Counted from the first letter of the stretch, positions 8,763-19,750 are shown. The stretch is 64,000 bases of DNA from Polynucleobacter meluiroseus (GCA_945878885.1 CAMCUP010000007.1:19761-83760), one strand, 5' to 3'. A program made the numbers and translations. The notes: generated from the letters alone by a model not told the origin.

Positions 8763-10010
8763 GTGTCAGCTTTAAAGCACCAACGCCGGGTGGTGGTTAC
8801 TGGCTTAGGGCTCATTTCCCCAGTTGGAAATTCAGTCTCAACTGCTTGGTCAAGCATACTCGCTGGTAAGTCGGGTATTGCAACTATCACAAAGTTTGAT
8901 CATGCACCGCTTAGCGTGCATTTTGCTGGTGAAGTGAAAGACTTTAATATTGAAGAGTATGTCACGGCCAAAGAAGCGCGCCACATGGATCACTTCATTC
9001 ACTTTGGCATTGCTGCTGGTACACAGGCGCTGCGCGATAGTGGTATTGAAGTAACCGATGCTAACGCTGAGCGCATTGGCGTGATGGTTGGGTCGGGTAT
9101 AGGCGGTCTACCCATGATTGAGGACACCGGCGCCGAACTTTTAGCGCGGGGCCCACGGCGCATTTCACCATTTTTTGTACCCGGCTCAATCATTAATATG
9201 ATTTCGGGCCATTTAAGTATTTTATTTAACTTAAAGGGGCCTAATATTGCTGCAGCTACTGCCTGTACTACTGGTTTGCATAGCATTGGGTTGGCAGCGC
9301 GCTTAATTCAAGCGGGTGACGCTGATGTAATGCTGGCAGGGGGTGCGGAGTCAACTATTTCGGCTTTAGGGGTCGGGGGCTTTGCTGCTGCCCGCGCACT
9401 TTCAACGCGCAATGATGACCCCACGACTGCTTCACGTCCATGGGATAAAGACCGTGATGGATTTGTGCTGGGTGAAGGTGCTGGAGTAATGGTCTTAGAA
9501 GACTATGAACATGCGCGTGCCCGCGGCGCCAAGATTTACTGCGAGCTAGTGGGCTTTGGAATGAGTGGCGATGCCTATCATATGACCGCCCCTAATATGG
9601 ATGGTCCACGGCGCTGCATGGTAAATGCACTCCGTGATGCTGGCTTAAATCCAGATCAAATTAATTATATAAACGCGCATGGAACCTCTACCCCTTTAGG
9701 CGATAAAAATGAAACTGAAGCCATTAAGGCTGCTTTAGGGGAGCACGCTAAAAAGACCGTGATTAACTCAACGAAATCGATGACGGGTCATTTATTGGGC
9801 GGGGCCGGCGGTTTAGAAGCTGTTTTTACTGTTTTGGCCTTACATCATCAAAAATCGCCCCCTACTATCAATATCTTCAACCAAGACCCAGAATGCGATT
9901 TAGATTACTGTGCAAATTCTGCCCGCGATTTGGCGATAAACTATGCGGTCAAAAACAACTTTGGCTTTGGGGGTACTAACGGCACCTTGATTTTTGGTAA
10001 GTTGACCTAA
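8763..10010 (+). CDS. fabF: Beta-ketoacyl-ACP synthase II
   Basis: 415 residues. FabF elongates acyl chains by condensing acyl-ACP with malonyl-ACP. Cys168 (TACTTG), His306 ([11 protein letters not shown]) and His343 ([10 protein letters not shown]) form the Cys-His-His triad. The start is GTG, 15 bp after acpP. The last gene of the fab cluster here; degP, not a sigma-factor operon, follows. Confidence 0.95.
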   Translation: MSALKHQRRVVVTGLGLISPVGNSVSTAWSSILAGKSGIATITKFDHAPLSVHFAGEVKDFNIEEYVTAKEARHMDHFIHFGIAAGTQALRDSGIEVTDANAERIGVMVGSGIGGLPMIEDTGAELLARGPRRISPFFVPGSIINMISGHLSILFNLKGPNIAAATACTTGLHSIGLAARLIQAGDADVMLAGGAESTISALGVGGFAAARALSTRNDDPTTASRPWDKDRDGFVLGEGAGVMVLEDYEHARARGAKIYCELVGFGMSGDAYHMTAPNMDGPRRCMVNALRDAGLNPDQINYINAHGTSTPLGDKNETEAIKAALGEHAKKTVINSTKSMTGHLLGGAGGLEAVFTVLALHHQKSPPTINIFNQDPECDLDYCANSARDLAINYAVKNNFGFGGTNGTLIFGKLT

Positions 10011-10025
10011 TATAGAGTTAATCTT

Positions 10026-10061
10026 GCTTTCCGCAGTTAACTTCGAAATTAACTGCGAAGC
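10026..10061. repeat. Inverted repeat in the fabF-degP gap
   Basis: CGCAGTTAA (10032-10040) and TTAACTGCG (10049-10057) form a perfect 9-bp inverted repeat around an 8-nt centre that itself contains TTCGAA. Outer arms GCTT (10026-10029) and AAGC (10058-10061) extend the pairing past a two-base bulge. No T-run follows, so it is not a standard terminator; it could be an operator for degP or an mRNA structure. Confidence 0.6.
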
Positions 10062-10093
10062 TAAATACGAAGTTCAATTCTAAGTTGATCCTG

Positions 10094-11572
10094 ATGAAAA
10101 AATTAATAGTTACCGCACTCGCTATTTTTAGCTTTGGGCAGCTGCATTTTGCGCCTACTGCTCTCGCCCAATCGCCTCGCGTAGCGATTCCCGATTTTGC
10201 CGATTTAGTAGAAAAAGCCAGCCCAGCTGTAGTGAATATTCGGACTACAGAAAAGGTCTCGACGCAGCAGGCTGGTGGCAATGGTCCGGGAGGAACCGAT
10301 GAGCAGCAAGAATTTTTTAGGCGTTTTTTCGGGATTCCTTTTCCAAATATTCCAGGCATGCCCGGATCACCAAAGCCGCCTAATCAAGCCCCTAACCGTC
10401 CCGGGCCGCCGCAAGAAAATGATCGCGGGGTAGGCTCGGGTTTCATCATTGATGCTAACGGCTATATTTTGACTAATGCCCACGTAATTGAGGGCGCTGA
10501 AACTATTTATGTCACCTTAACCGATAAGCGTGAGCTTAAAGCGAAATTATTGGGTGCTGACAAGCGAACCGATGTCGCACTGATTAAAATTGAGGCCAGC
10601 GGCTTACCAAAATTACCTCTCGGAGATTCTTCAAAGGTACGAGTTGGAGAATGGGTGCTAGCCATTGGCTCACCTTTTGGACTAGAAAATACGGTGACTG
10701 CTGGTATTGTCTCGGCAAAAAGTCGCGATACAGGAGACTACTTACCGTTTATTCAAACTGATGTGGCAGTTAATCCAGGAAATTCTGGGGGCCCCTTGTT
10801 AAATACTGCTGGTCAGGTCATTGGTATTAATTCGCAAATTTTTAGTCGCTCTGGTGGTTATATGGGAATTTCCTTCGCAATTCCCATTGATGAGGCCATG
10901 CGGGTTGCTGATCAGTTGCGGGCTAGCGGTAAATTGGTACGTGGCCGCATTGGGGTTTCCATTGGCGATATCACCAAAGAGGCTGCCGAAAGTTTAGGTC
11001 TTGGTAAGCCTCGCGGCGCTTATGTGCGTAATGTTGAGCCGGGTGCACCCGCAGCGCAGGGCGGAATTGAGGCTGGCGATGTGATTTTGAATTTCAATGG
11101 CTTTGACATTCAAAAATCAACCGATTTACCTCGTCAAGTTGGTCAAACCAAACCAGGTACTCGGGCAACAGTACAGATTTGGCGTAAGGGCGGCGCTAAA
11201 GATTTGACCGTCGTTGTAGCTGATGCCGAACCAAGTGAAAAAGTAGCCGCCAAAAAAGCTGAGAATACGACTCCACAAAGCGGCAGTCTAAATACCGCTT
11301 TTGCAGTGGTGGTAGCAGAGTTGCCAGACAGTAGGAAGCAAAGTTTAGGGATTAAAAATGGCGTCGAGGTCACCGCTATTAATGATGGTCCAATGGCTCG
11401 CGCAGGGGTACGGGTGGGTGACGTGATTGTGCGTATTGGCGATACGGATATTTCTGGGGTAAAGCAATTTGAAGCCCTAGCCAAGGGTCTCGATAGCAAT
11501 CGTCCAGTGGCAGTATTTGTGCGTCGCGCTGATAGTACCTTGGTACTTCCAATTCGCCCGAATAAGCCCTAA
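10094..11572 (+). CDS. degP: Periplasmic serine protease DegP/DegQ/MucD
   Basis: 492 residues from the ATG at 10094 (a TTG nine bases earlier is also in frame). A signal peptide runs to about Ala25 (TALA-Q). The trypsin-like triad is His130 (NAHV), Asp160 (RTDVAL) and Ser231 (GNSGGPL), followed by two PDZ domains (about 265-360 and 395-480). A Pro/Gly-rich loop at residues 85-108 matches the LA loop. It degrades or refolds misfolded envelope proteins. In many beta- and gammaproteobacteria the gene follows rpoE-rseA-rseB; here it directly follows fabF. Confidence 0.93.
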   Translation: MKKLIVTALAIFSFGQLHFAPTALAQSPRVAIPDFADLVEKASPAVVNIRTTEKVSTQQAGGNGPGGTDEQQEFFRRFFGIPFPNIPGMPGSPKPPNQAPNRPGPPQENDRGVGSGFIIDANGYILTNAHVIEGAETIYVTLTDKRELKAKLLGADKRTDVALIKIEASGLPKLPLGDSSKVRVGEWVLAIGSPFGLENTVTAGIVSAKSRDTGDYLPFIQTDVAVNPGNSGGPLLNTAGQVIGINSQIFSRSGGYMGISFAIPIDEAMRVADQLRASGKLVRGRIGVSIGDITKEAAESLGLGKPRGAYVRNVEPGAPAAQGGIEAGDVILNFNGFDIQKSTDLPRQVGQTKPGTRATVQIWRKGGAKDLTVVVADAEPSEKVAAKKAENTTPQSGSLNTAFAVVVAELPDSRKQSLGIKNGVEVTAINDGPMARAGVRVGDVIVRIGDTDISGVKQFEALAKGLDSNRPVAVFVRRADSTLVLPIRPNKP

Positions 11573-11599
11573 ATTGCCCTGAAAGCGGGTTTCTCTGCC

Positions 11600-11625
11600 T
11601 TCAGGACATTCCTCTGTGTCCTGAA
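11600..11625. repeat. Hairpin after degP flanked by direct repeats
   Basis: TTCAGGACA (11600-11608) pairs perfectly with TGTCCTGAA (11617-11625) around an 8-nt loop. The 11-mer GGGTTTCTCTG occurs on each side, at 11587-11597 and 11631-11641. No T-run follows the stem, so it may be a stabilising or factor-dependent termination structure for degP rather than an intrinsic terminator. Confidence 0.6.
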
Positions 11626-11733
11626 AAGGAGGGTTTCTCTGTAACCATTACAATACGGATAAGACGGCTTTTTGCAGCGCATCATTTTGTTGTGTTGCAG
11701 CAAGGCGTTTTCTGATGGATTTCATAAAGCGCA

Positions 11734-13536
11734 ATGGATTTAATCCGTAATTTCTCTATCATCGCCCATATTGATCATGGTAAATCGACGTTGGCCGATC
11801 GAATCATTCAATTGTGCGGTGGGTTGTCCGATCGAGAAATGGAAGCGCAAGTATTAGATTCAATGGATATTGAGCGCGAGCGAGGAATTACGATTAAAGC
11901 GCAGACCGCTGCACTTAGTTTTAAAGCTAAAGATGGCAAGATTTATAACCTCAATCTGATTGATACACCAGGGCACGTTGATTTTTCATATGAAGTGAGT
12001 CGTTCGCTGTCGGCTTGCGAGGGTGCCTTGTTAGTGGTTGATGCTAGCCAAGGCGTAGAAGCACAAACAGTAGCCAATTGCTATACCGCCATCGAATTAG
12101 GTGTTGAAGTTGTCCCAGTTTTAAATAAAATTGATTTACCACAGGCTGATCCTGATCGTGCCAAACAAGAAATTGAAGACGTGATTGGCATCGATGCTAC
12201 CGATGCTTTGGCTTGTTCAGCTAAAACTGGCTTAGGCGTGCCTGAAGTTTTAGAAGAGATGATTCGGCGAGTACCGCCACCGATTGGCAGTCCTTCCGCC
12301 CCATTACAGGCATTAATTATTGATTCATGGTTTGATAATTATGTGGGGGTAGTGATTTTAGTCAGGGTAGTGAATGGCACCCTAAAGCCCAAAGACAAAA
12401 TTTTGTTGATGGCAAATGGCTCTACTCATTTGGTAGAGCAGGTGGGTGTTTTTAGCCCAAAATCGCTTAGTCGAGCCGAGCTCAGTGCCGGCCAAGTGGG
12501 GTTCATTATTGCCGGCATTAAAGAATTAAAAGCTGCCAAAGTTGGCGATACTGCAACGCATGCGCCAGGACAACAAGGCCGCATCCCTGCCACTAAAGCC
12601 TTGCCTGGTTTTAAAGAAGTGAAGTCGCAAGTGTTCGCTGGCTTATATCCCGTTGAGGCAAATGAATATGATGTATTGCGCGAGTCTTTAGAAAAACTCA
12701 AGCTCAACGATGCTTCATTGCAATATGAGCCTGAAGTATCTCAAGCCTTGGGTTTTGGTTTTCGTTGTGGTTTTTTAGGTTTACTACACATGGAAATTGT
12801 GCAGGAGCGTTTAGAGCGGCAATATGGCATGAATTTAATTACCACTGCCCCGACAGTGGTATATCAAGTGCAGCAACGCGACGGTAGCTTGCTTACTGTT
12901 GATAACCCATCGAAGATGCCAGATCCCAGCAAGATCGATGCCATTCTCGAGCCAATTGTGACAGTGAATTTATACATGCCACAAGAATATGTTGGTGCGG
13001 TGATTACCTTGTGTACTGGGAAGCGGGGCGCACAAACCAATATGAGCTACTTAGGACGCCAAGTGCAATTAACCTATGAAATACCTATGGCCGAAATTGT
13101 GCTCGATTTTTTTGATCGCTTGAAGTCAGTCTCACGTGGGTACGCATCGATGGATTATGAATTTAAAGAATATCGGGCTGCTGATGTTGTCAAGGTCGAT
13201 ATTTTGATTAATGGCGACAAAGTTGATGCCTTGTCGGTAATTGTGCACCGTAGTAATAGCCAATCGCGGGGGCGCGATGTAGTGGCAAAAATGCGCGGCA
13301 TTATTCCTCGGCAGATGTTTGATGTAGCAATTCAAGCGGCAATTGGTAGCAATATTGTGGCTCGCGAAAATGTCAAAGCACTACGCAAAAATGTCTTGGC
13401 AAAATGCTATGGTGGGGATATTTCTCGTAAACGTAAGCTGCTAGAAAAACAAAAAGAAGGTAAAAAACGGATGAAGCAGGTTGGTAACGTAGAAATACCC
13501 CAAGAAGCCTTTTTAGCTATTTTGCAGGTGGAATAA
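11734..13536 (+). CDS. lepA: Elongation factor 4 (LepA)
   Basis: 600 residues, a translational GTPase that acts on stalled or mis-translocated ribosomes. It shows the P-loop AHIDHGKST, the RGITIK switch region, DTPGHVDF and NKIDL motifs, then EF-G-like domains and the LepA-specific C-terminal domain ending near residue 600. The ATG is followed by [18 protein letters not shown] as in homologues. It abuts lepB with no gap. Confidence 0.97.
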   Translation: MDLIRNFSIIAHIDHGKSTLADRIIQLCGGLSDREMEAQVLDSMDIERERGITIKAQTAALSFKAKDGKIYNLNLIDTPGHVDFSYEVSRSLSACEGALLVVDASQGVEAQTVANCYTAIELGVEVVPVLNKIDLPQADPDRAKQEIEDVIGIDATDALACSAKTGLGVPEVLEEMIRRVPPPIGSPSAPLQALIIDSWFDNYVGVVILVRVVNGTLKPKDKILLMANGSTHLVEQVGVFSPKSLSRAELSAGQVGFIIAGIKELKAAKVGDTATHAPGQQGRIPATKALPGFKEVKSQVFAGLYPVEANEYDVLRESLEKLKLNDASLQYEPEVSQALGFGFRCGFLGLLHMEIVQERLERQYGMNLITTAPTVVYQVQQRDGSLLTVDNPSKMPDPSKIDAILEPIVTVNLYMPQEYVGAVITLCTGKRGAQTNMSYLGRQVQLTYEIPMAEIVLDFFDRLKSVSRGYASMDYEFKEYRAADVVKVDILINGDKVDALSVIVHRSNSQSRGRDVVAKMRGIIPRQMFDVAIQAAIGSNIVARENVKALRKNVLAKCYGGDISRKRKLLEKQKEGKKRMKQVGNVEIPQEAFLAILQVE

Positions 13537-14343
13537 ATGAACTTTGCTTTAATCCTTCTTCTTTTGGTTATCGTTACTGGTATTGCTTGGATCGCTAACC
13601 GCCATTACTTTGCTCCACGCCGAATTGCTGCTGGGGATCACCGTGTACCGCTTTGGGTAGAGTATTCAGCTAGTTTTTTTCCAGTCATTTGCGCAGTATT
13701 CTTTTTGCGCTCATTTTTATTTGAACCTTTCAAAATTCCATCAGGATCAATGATTCCAACTTTACAAATTGGCGATTTTATTTTGGTTAATAAATTTACC
13801 TATGGTATTCGTTTGCCAGTGATTAATCGCAAAGTGTTTGAACTTGGTACGCCAAAACGAGGTGATGTCGTGGTCTTTCGTTATCCGCGAGATGAGTCGG
13901 TTGATTACATTAAACGGGTGGTCGCTATTCCGGGTGATGTTGTTGAATATCAAAATAAACGTTTAATTATTAATGGCGAACCTTTGATGTATAGCGGTGG
14001 CACAGCCTATTTAGATCCCGAAAATATGCGCTACGAAAAAGAATTTACCGAAACTTACCCAGCAAATTTAGGTGGCTTAGCACATAAAATTTTGAATGAT
14101 CCTGAGCGCACTTCTGCAGGCTTTCAGCCTGAAAAATTTCCAGGAATAGAAAATTGCCAATATCAAAGTTCTGGCTTAACTTGTAAAGTTCCTCCCGGGC
14201 ACTATTTTGCGATGGGCGATAATCGCGATAACAGCCTCGATTCGCGCTTTTGGGGTTTTGTACCCGATCAAAATTTAGTTGGGCGAGCTTTTTTTGTTTG
14301 GCTTAATTTAGGTTCATTAAGTCGCATTGGTAGTTTTGAGTAA
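13537..14343 (+). CDS. lepB: Signal peptidase I
   Basis: 268 residues. It cleaves signal peptides from exported proteins at the outer face of the inner membrane. Two N-terminal membrane segments (about 2-20 and 43-62) precede catalytic Ser71 in PSGSM and general base Lys126 in YIKRVVA. The GDNRDNSLDSRFWG box is the usual C-terminal signature. Its ATG directly follows the lepA stop, as in many proteobacteria where lepA-lepB form an operon. Confidence 0.96.
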   Translation: MNFALILLLLVIVTGIAWIANRHYFAPRRIAAGDHRVPLWVEYSASFFPVICAVFFLRSFLFEPFKIPSGSMIPTLQIGDFILVNKFTYGIRLPVINRKVFELGTPKRGDVVVFRYPRDESVDYIKRVVAIPGDVVEYQNKRLIINGEPLMYSGGTAYLDPENMRYEKEFTETYPANLGGLAHKILNDPERTSAGFQPEKFPGIENCQYQSSGLTCKVPPGHYFAMGDNRDNSLDSRFWGFVPDQNLVGRAFFVWLNLGSLSRIGSFE

Positions 14344-14346
14344 GTC

Positions 14347-15138
14347 ATGAATGCTCGGGCTGTCATCGACAATGGACCCTTGCAAGAACGCTTGGGGTAT
14401 AGCTTTAAAAAGCCCGAGCTCTTAAATCAAGCTCTTACCCACCGTAGTCATAGTAAAAAAAATAATGAACGCCTAGAATTTCTAGGTGATTCAGTCTTAA
14501 ATTGTGTGGTTGCAGAAATGCTTTATCAGCGATATTCCGATTTAGATGAGGGCGACTTATCACGCGTACGCGCAAATTTAGTGAAGCAGCAGGCGCTCTA
14601 TGAAATTGCGCAATCGTTATCACTCTCTGATTATTTACGATTAGGTGAGGGTGAATTAAAAAGTGGTGGTTTTCATCGACCCTCTATTTTGGCAGATACC
14701 TTAGAGGCCTTAACAGGAGCCATTTTTATTGATGGCGGTTTTGATGCAGCGCGTATTAGCTTAACAAAGTTGTATTCAACAATTTTGGCGCATGTTGATC
14801 CAAAAACATTAGGTAAAGATGATAAGACACTTTTACAAGAATATTTGCAGGGTTTTCAAATGCCTTTGCCAGCCTATAACGTAACCGCGACGACTGGTGC
14901 TGCCCATAGCCAGCAATTTGAAGTTGAATGCGTGATTGCAAGTTTGAAGATCCAAGTAAAAGGTGGGGGAGCATCACGCCGTGCCGCAGAGCAAGCAGCA
15001 GCTAAGTTGGCGCTTGGCGCCTTACAAAAAGCCCTGCCACAAGAAACTCGTAAGCCTAAGAAAACCCGTTCAGCGAAGAAAAAAGCGGCTAAATCTGCTT
15101 CGAGCGATGAGCAGTTAAAGCTCAAATTAAAAGGCTAA
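14347..15138 (+). CDS. rnc: Ribonuclease III
   Basis: 263 residues. It cuts double-stranded RNA in rRNA and mRNA processing. The endonuclease domain carries [11 protein letters not shown] with Glu41, Glu44 and Asp48 at metal-binding positions; a double-stranded-RNA-binding domain spans about 160-230. A Lys-rich tail (about 234-263) goes beyond the usual E. coli length. The lepB-rnc-era order is standard. Confidence 0.96.
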   Translation: MNARAVIDNGPLQERLGYSFKKPELLNQALTHRSHSKKNNERLEFLGDSVLNCVVAEMLYQRYSDLDEGDLSRVRANLVKQQALYEIAQSLSLSDYLRLGEGELKSGGFHRPSILADTLEALTGAIFIDGGFDAARISLTKLYSTILAHVDPKTLGKDDKTLLQEYLQGFQMPLPAYNVTATTGAAHSQQFEVECVIASLKIQVKGGGASRRAAEQAAAKLALGALQKALPQETRKPKKTRSAKKKAAKSASSDEQLKLKLKG

Positions 15139-15139
15139 T

Positions 15140-16126
15140 GTGGCCATTGATTCAATCCCAGATTTATCGCTAGAGCCAGTCTCTGATCCTGCGTTTCGAT
15201 GTGGCACGATTGCAATTATTGGTAGACCCAATATGGGTAAATCGACCCTCTTAAATGCTTTGGTTGGGCAAAAGATTAGCATCACTTCACGTAAAGCCCA
15301 AACTACTCGGCATCGTATTGTTGGTATTCAAACTCGCTCTGACGCGCAGTTTATTTTTATCGATACCCCAGGTTTTCAAACCCGTTTAATGAATACCCTT
15401 AATAAAGCCCTCAATCGCACGGTGACAACTACCTTGCAGGGTGTTGATGTTGCCTGCTTTGTAGTTGAGGCTGGTTATTTTGGGGCTGATGATGTCAAAG
15501 TGCTGCAGCTTTTGCCCCCCGACCTACCGATTATTTTGGTGCTCAATAAACTCGATTTATTTTCTCGGCGCTTTCAAACACCAACTGAGCGTGATTTAGT
15601 TTTACTCAATTTTATGCAACAAATGGGCTTACCATGGAATGAGTTAGGCGGCCGTCCCGACCAAACCCAACACTTTGCCGAAATCGTGCCAATGAGCGGT
15701 AAGAATCCAGAAGATGTTAAACGTTTGCTTGATTTGCTGAAAAACTATTTACCGCTTGGTGAGCCGCAGTACGACCCAGAAACCTTAACTGACCGAAGTG
15801 AACGGTTTTTAGCAGCCGAGATTTTGCGTGAAAAGGTTTTTCGTTATACCGGTGAAGAGTTGCCCTATGCAAGCTCAGTGATTATTGATCAATTTAAAAT
15901 GGATGGGCGGATGCGTCGTATTGCCGCTACTATTTTAGTGAATCGTGATAGCCATAAGCCAATGATTATTGGTGAAAAGGGTGAGCGCTTAAAGAAAATT
16001 TCAACTGAAGCCAGAATTGATATGGAAAAACTCTTTGACGGTAAAGTTTTTTTAGAGACTTGGGTTAAGGTCAAGCGTGGCTGGGCTGATGATCATGCTG
16101 AATTGCGGGCGCAGGGTTTGGAATAA
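15140..16126 (+). CDS. era: GTPase Era
   Basis: 328 residues with a GTG start. Era binds 16S rRNA and helps mature the 30S subunit. The P-loop is GRPNMGKS (28-35); DTPG and NKLD follow, and a C-terminal KH domain carries the [13 protein letters not shown] block. The P-loop has Met where most Era proteins have Val. The first 20 residues are an extension ahead of the G domain. It is nearly contiguous with rnc and abuts recO. Confidence 0.95.
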   Translation: MAIDSIPDLSLEPVSDPAFRCGTIAIIGRPNMGKSTLLNALVGQKISITSRKAQTTRHRIVGIQTRSDAQFIFIDTPGFQTRLMNTLNKALNRTVTTTLQGVDVACFVVEAGYFGADDVKVLQLLPPDLPIILVLNKLDLFSRRFQTPTERDLVLLNFMQQMGLPWNELGGRPDQTQHFAEIVPMSGKNPEDVKRLLDLLKNYLPLGEPQYDPETLTDRSERFLAAEILREKVFRYTGEELPYASSVIIDQFKMDGRMRRIAATILVNRDSHKPMIIGEKGERLKKISTEARIDMEKLFDGKVFLETWVKVKRGWADDHAELRAQGLE

Positions 16127-16861
16127 ATGGCCTCAATTCGGATCATTGATGAGCCTGCATTTGTATTGCATAGTATTCCTTATAAAGAGACTAGCTTAAT
16201 TCTTGATGTGTTTACTCGGCAACATGGGCGGATGGCCTTAATTGCCAAGGGAGCAAAACGGCCGCATTCGGTATTGCGACCTGTCTTGCAACGTTTTCAA
16301 CCCCTGTTGGTGTCATGGAGTGGGCGCTCTGAATTGCGCACGCTAACTAAATCAGAATGGGTTGGCGGTACCCCCTCATTAGTGGGTGATGCGTTACTCT
16401 GTGGCTTTTATCTTAATGAATTATTAGTAAAGTTTTTGGCACGCGAAGATTCTTATGAAAAGTTGTACGATCGTTATACCGAAACAATTCATGCCTTAGC
16501 AGAGTTAGAACAAGCTCGTTTAGGTATTGAGCAAATCTTACGACCTTTTGAATTAAGTCTACTGCAAGAAACAGGCTATGCAGCTGCTTTAGATCGTTGC
16601 GTTGAAACGAATGCTAGCCCCGAAGAAGGCAAGCAATATGTCTACCAGCCTGAGCGTGGAATTCGGCCCTGGCAAGCAGAGGATCCTGGGCATTGGCCAG
16701 TTTTGAGTGGCAATACCTTACTTAACATCGCCGCAGGGCAATACCTAGAAGCCGATACCTTGGCTGAAAGCAAACAACTTATGCGGTTTTTACTAGGTTT
16801 TCATTTACAGGATCAAGTGTTGACAACCCGACAAATTTTGATTGATCTGAAAAAAATCTAA
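16127..16861 (+). CDS. recO: DNA repair protein RecO
   Basis: 244 residues. RecO anneals ssDNA and helps load RecA in the RecF pathway. It has an N-terminal OB-like domain with the PYKETSLILDVFTRQHG block, then KGAKRP, and a helical C-terminal domain lacking the zinc cysteines seen in Gram-positive RecO. The ATG directly follows the era stop, the standard era-recO arrangement. Confidence 0.92.
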   Translation: MASIRIIDEPAFVLHSIPYKETSLILDVFTRQHGRMALIAKGAKRPHSVLRPVLQRFQPLLVSWSGRSELRTLTKSEWVGGTPSLVGDALLCGFYLNELLVKFLAREDSYEKLYDRYTETIHALAELEQARLGIEQILRPFELSLLQETGYAAALDRCVETNASPEEGKQYVYQPERGIRPWQAEDPGHWPVLSGNTLLNIAAGQYLEADTLAESKQLMRFLLGFHLQDQVLTTRQILIDLKKI

Positions 16862-16891
16862 CCATTTCTATAAATCAGTTAATCTTTCTGT

Positions 16892-17659
16892 ATGAGCACT
16901 TTTCAAGAACCCCATCATTTAGACCTTGAGTTGGGTATTAATATTGATCATGTGGCTACTTTACGTAATGCTCGTGGTACAACGTATCCCGATCCGATTC
17001 GTGCCGCTCTTGAAGCAGAGGCTGCAGGAGCCGATCTAATTACCCTGCATTTACGTGAAGATCGACGCCATATAAAAGATGCTGATTTACTGGCCCTACG
17101 ACCCTTAATTACCACTCGCATGAATTTAGAGTGTGCTGTTACTGCTGAAATGCTTGCGATTGCTTGTCAAGTAAAGCCTCACGATGTTTGTTTAGTACCC
17201 GAACGCCGTAGTGAGGTAACTACTGAAGGTGGCCTTGACGTGTTAGGCCAATTTACCGTAGTAGAAGCCGCAGTAAAACAATTACAAGCTGCAGGTATTA
17301 GGGTTTCTTTATTTATTGATCCATCTCTGCCACAAATTGAAGCAGCACAACAAGCGGGCGCAACCGTCGTTGAGCTACATACTGGCTGCTATGCCAACGC
17401 TAGCGGCGCAGTACAAGAGGCAGAGCTACAACGTTTAATTACAAGTGCACGTTTTGCGAAAAATTTGGGCTTACGGGTAAATGCAGGCCATGGTTTGCAT
17501 GAAGGTAATGTCACCGCAATCGCCCAAATTACTGAATTTTCTGAATTAAATATTGGCCATGCAATTGTGGCAGAGGCTGTATTTAAGGGTTGGCGGGCGG
17601 CAATTGGCGAGATGAAAAAAATGATGCTTATGGCAAGGCAAGGGGCAGCTGAAACATGA
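16892..17659 (+). CDS. pdxJ: Pyridoxine 5'-phosphate synthase
   Basis: 255 residues. PdxJ condenses 1-deoxyxylulose 5-phosphate with the product of PdxA to form pyridoxine phosphate. [16 protein letters not shown] near the N-terminus and [12 protein letters not shown] are signature blocks, and VPERR and NAGHGL (about residue 200) are further active-site loops of this TIM barrel. It overlaps acpS by 4 nt, the usual recO-pdxJ-acpS cluster. Confidence 0.95.
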   Translation: MSTFQEPHHLDLELGINIDHVATLRNARGTTYPDPIRAALEAEAAGADLITLHLREDRRHIKDADLLALRPLITTRMNLECAVTAEMLAIACQVKPHDVCLVPERRSEVTTEGGLDVLGQFTVVEAAVKQLQAAGIRVSLFIDPSLPQIEAAQQAGATVVELHTGCYANASGAVQEAELQRLITSARFAKNLGLRVNAGHGLHEGNVTAIAQITEFSELNIGHAIVAEAVFKGWRAAIGEMKKMMLMARQGAAET

Positions 17660-18048
17660 TTGTTGGCATTGGAATTGATATTTTGCAGTTACCCCGTTTA
17701 ATTGCAGCTTACGAGCGAACGCAAGGCCGTTTGGCGGAGCGTATTTTGGGCCCTCAAGAGCTGCAAGTATTTGGCCAGCGTTTAGCGCGCAATCAACGCC
17801 GAGGGATGGCATATTTGGCAACCCGTTTTGCTGCCAAAGAAGCCTTTTCAAAAGCCATTGGCCTTGGGATGCATATGCCGATGAGTTGGCGGGCAATGCA
17901 AACCTTAAATGAGGATAGCGGCAAACCAGTGGCTCACTATTCGGGTCTACTGGCGCAATGGATGGCGGAGCGCAATTGGCATGCCCAAGTTACTGTGAGT
18001 GATGAACAAGAAATAGTTATTGCCTTTGTGATTGTGAGCGCTTCATGA
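17656..18048 (+). CDS. acpS: Holo-ACP synthase
   Basis: 130 residues. AcpS transfers 4'-phosphopantetheine from CoA to the serine of ACP (acpP in this window). The metal ligands Asp8 (GIGID) and Glu62 ([11 protein letters not shown]) are in place. It overlaps pdxJ at its start and nagZ at its end by ATGA junctions, so translation is likely coupled across all three. Confidence 0.95.
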   Translation: MIVGIGIDILQLPRLIAAYERTQGRLAERILGPQELQVFGQRLARNQRRGMAYLATRFAAKEAFSKAIGLGMHMPMSWRAMQTLNEDSGKPVAHYSGLLAQWMAERNWHAQVTVSDEQEIVIAFVIVSAS

Positions 18049-19148
18049 GTAAAACCTTATCGCCACAGTTAGCCCCAGGCCCCATCACTTTAGATGTTGT
18101 TGGCTTAAGCTTAACTGCAGCTGATCGTCAGCGCATTTTGCATCCCTTAACGGGGGGCGTTATTTTATTTGGCAGAAATTTTACAGACCGTGCTCAGTTT
18201 ACTCAGCTCACTGCGAACATTAAGGCGTTGCGCCCCGATGTATTGATTTCGATCGACCATGAGGGTGGCCGAGTACAGCGTTGTAAAAAAGCTGGCTTTA
18301 CCCATTTACCAGCGATGGGTCGTCTAGGTGAGTTATGGCTTAATGGCAGTAAAGCGACAAATTACTCAAATTATCAAGCAGCAGCAGCTATTAAGGCAAT
18401 GCAAGCTGCAACCGCTTGCGGCTATGTGTTGGCGGCTGAATTACGCGCCGGTGGAGTCGACTTTAGTTTTACTCCCGTACTCGATTTAGATTTTCAGCGC
18501 AGTGCAGTCATTGGCGATCGATCATTTTCACGTGACCCACAAATTGTATTTGCCCTAGCAAAAAGTTTAAACGCGGGTTTGCTGATGGCTGGTATGGCTA
18601 ATTGCGGTAAACATTTTCCTGGTCATGGTTGGGCAATCGCCGATTCCCATGTGGCTATTCCAGTTGATGAGCGACCTCTAAAAAAAATCCTCAATGAGGA
18701 TGCTAAGCCTTATGAGTGGCTGAATTTAAGTTTAATGGCAGTGATGCCCGCTCATGTCATTTATCCTAAGGTAGATCAATACCCAGCTGGATTCTCGACG
18801 ATTTGGTTACAAACTATTTTGCGTCAACAACTGGCTTTTACTGGGGCGATCTTTAGTGATGATTTATCGATGGAAGGGGCTAGCGTTGCTGGTGATGTTG
18901 TCAAGGGCGCGCAAATGGCCTTGCAGGCCGGTTGTGATGCAGTTTTAATTTGTAATCGTCCCGATTTGGCTGATAGATTGTTAGCAGAGTTAAAAGTCAC
19001 GAGCGCGAAATTAACAGCCTCAAGGGAGCGTTTGACTACTTTGATGCCAGTAGGGAAAGCGCTCGGTTGGGATGAATTACAGCAGCAGGCAGAGTATCAG
19101 CAAGCAAAAAAATTACTTAGTCAGCTAAAGTTAATTGAAGCTTTCTAA
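18045..19148 (+). CDS. nagZ: Beta-N-acetylhexosaminidase NagZ
   Basis: 367 residues, glycoside hydrolase family 3. NagZ removes GlcNAc from anhydro-muropeptides in cytoplasmic cell-wall recycling. The substrate loop DHEGGRVQR, the KHFPGHG motif with the catalytic histidine, and FSDDLSM with the nucleophile aspartate are all visible. No signal peptide, as expected for a cytoplasmic enzyme. It ends 41 bp before the convergent efp stop. Confidence 0.93.
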   Translation: MSKTLSPQLAPGPITLDVVGLSLTAADRQRILHPLTGGVILFGRNFTDRAQFTQLTANIKALRPDVLISIDHEGGRVQRCKKAGFTHLPAMGRLGELWLNGSKATNYSNYQAAAAIKAMQAATACGYVLAAELRAGGVDFSFTPVLDLDFQRSAVIGDRSFSRDPQIVFALAKSLNAGLLMAGMANCGKHFPGHGWAIADSHVAIPVDERPLKKILNEDAKPYEWLNLSLMAVMPAHVIYPKVDQYPAGFSTIWLQTILRQQLAFTGAIFSDDLSMEGASVAGDVVKGAQMALQAGCDAVLICNRPDLADRLLAELKVTSAKLTASRERLTTLMPVGKALGWDELQQQAEYQQAKKLLSQLKLIEAF

Positions 19149-19189
19149 GTAATTAGGTATTGGCCTATAAGTGCGAATTAATAAGTCGA

Positions 19190-19750
19190 CTAATTGGCTC
19201 GACTACGATATTCGCCAGTACGAGTATCAATTTCGATTTTGTCACCCGTATTACAGAATAGTGGCACTTGTAATTCATGGCCGGTAGCCAATTTGGCATT
19301 TTTCAGAACTTTGCCTGAACTGGTATCACCCTTAACTGCTGGCTCGGTATAAATGATTTCGCGAACCAATGAGTTTGGCATTGCCACCGATAAAGCTTTA
19401 CCTTCGTAGAAAACAACTTCACAGGGCATACCTTCTTCAAGGTAATGCAAAGCATCGCCCATAAATTCTGACTCAACTTCATATTGGTTATATTCGGCAT
19501 CCATAAAAACATACATGGGATCGGCGAAATAGGAATAGGTGCAATCTTTCTTATCCAAGATTACGACATCGAATTTGTCATCGGCTTTATAAACGCCTTC
19601 ATTCGGCGTGCCAGTTAACAAATTTTTTAATTTCATTTTCACCACTGAAGAGTTGCGTCCTGAGCGACTGTATTCGGCTTTCACTACTACCATGGCATCG
19701 GTACCGACCATAACTACATTACCAACGCGGAGTTCTTGAGCTGTTTTCAT
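19190..19750 (-). CDS. efp: Elongation factor P, EarP-type
   Basis: 186 residues from the ATG at 19750; AGGAA lies upstream, and the family begins [14 protein letters not shown] relieves ribosome stalling at polyproline stretches. The loop tip is SGRNSS with Arg32, the residue that EarP rhamnosylates in the Arg-type EF-P of betaproteobacteria and Pseudomonas, rather than the lysine of E. coli. The EarP gene lies just upstream on the same strand, supporting this modification route. Confidence 0.96.
   Translation of the reverse strand: MKTAQELRVGNVVMVGTDAMVVVKAEYSRSGRNSSVVKMKLKNLLTGTPNEGVYKADDKFDVVILDKKDCTYSYFADPMYVFMDAEYNQYEVESEFMGDALHYLEEGMPCEVVFYEGKALSVAMPNSLVREIIYTEPAVKGDTSSGKVLKNAKLATGHELQVPLFCNTGDKIEIDTRTGEYRSRAN

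Noticed and set aside
10018..10359. 113-codon leftward frame at the degP start
   Set aside because: It is antisense to the degP signal peptide and shows no motif; degP is certain.
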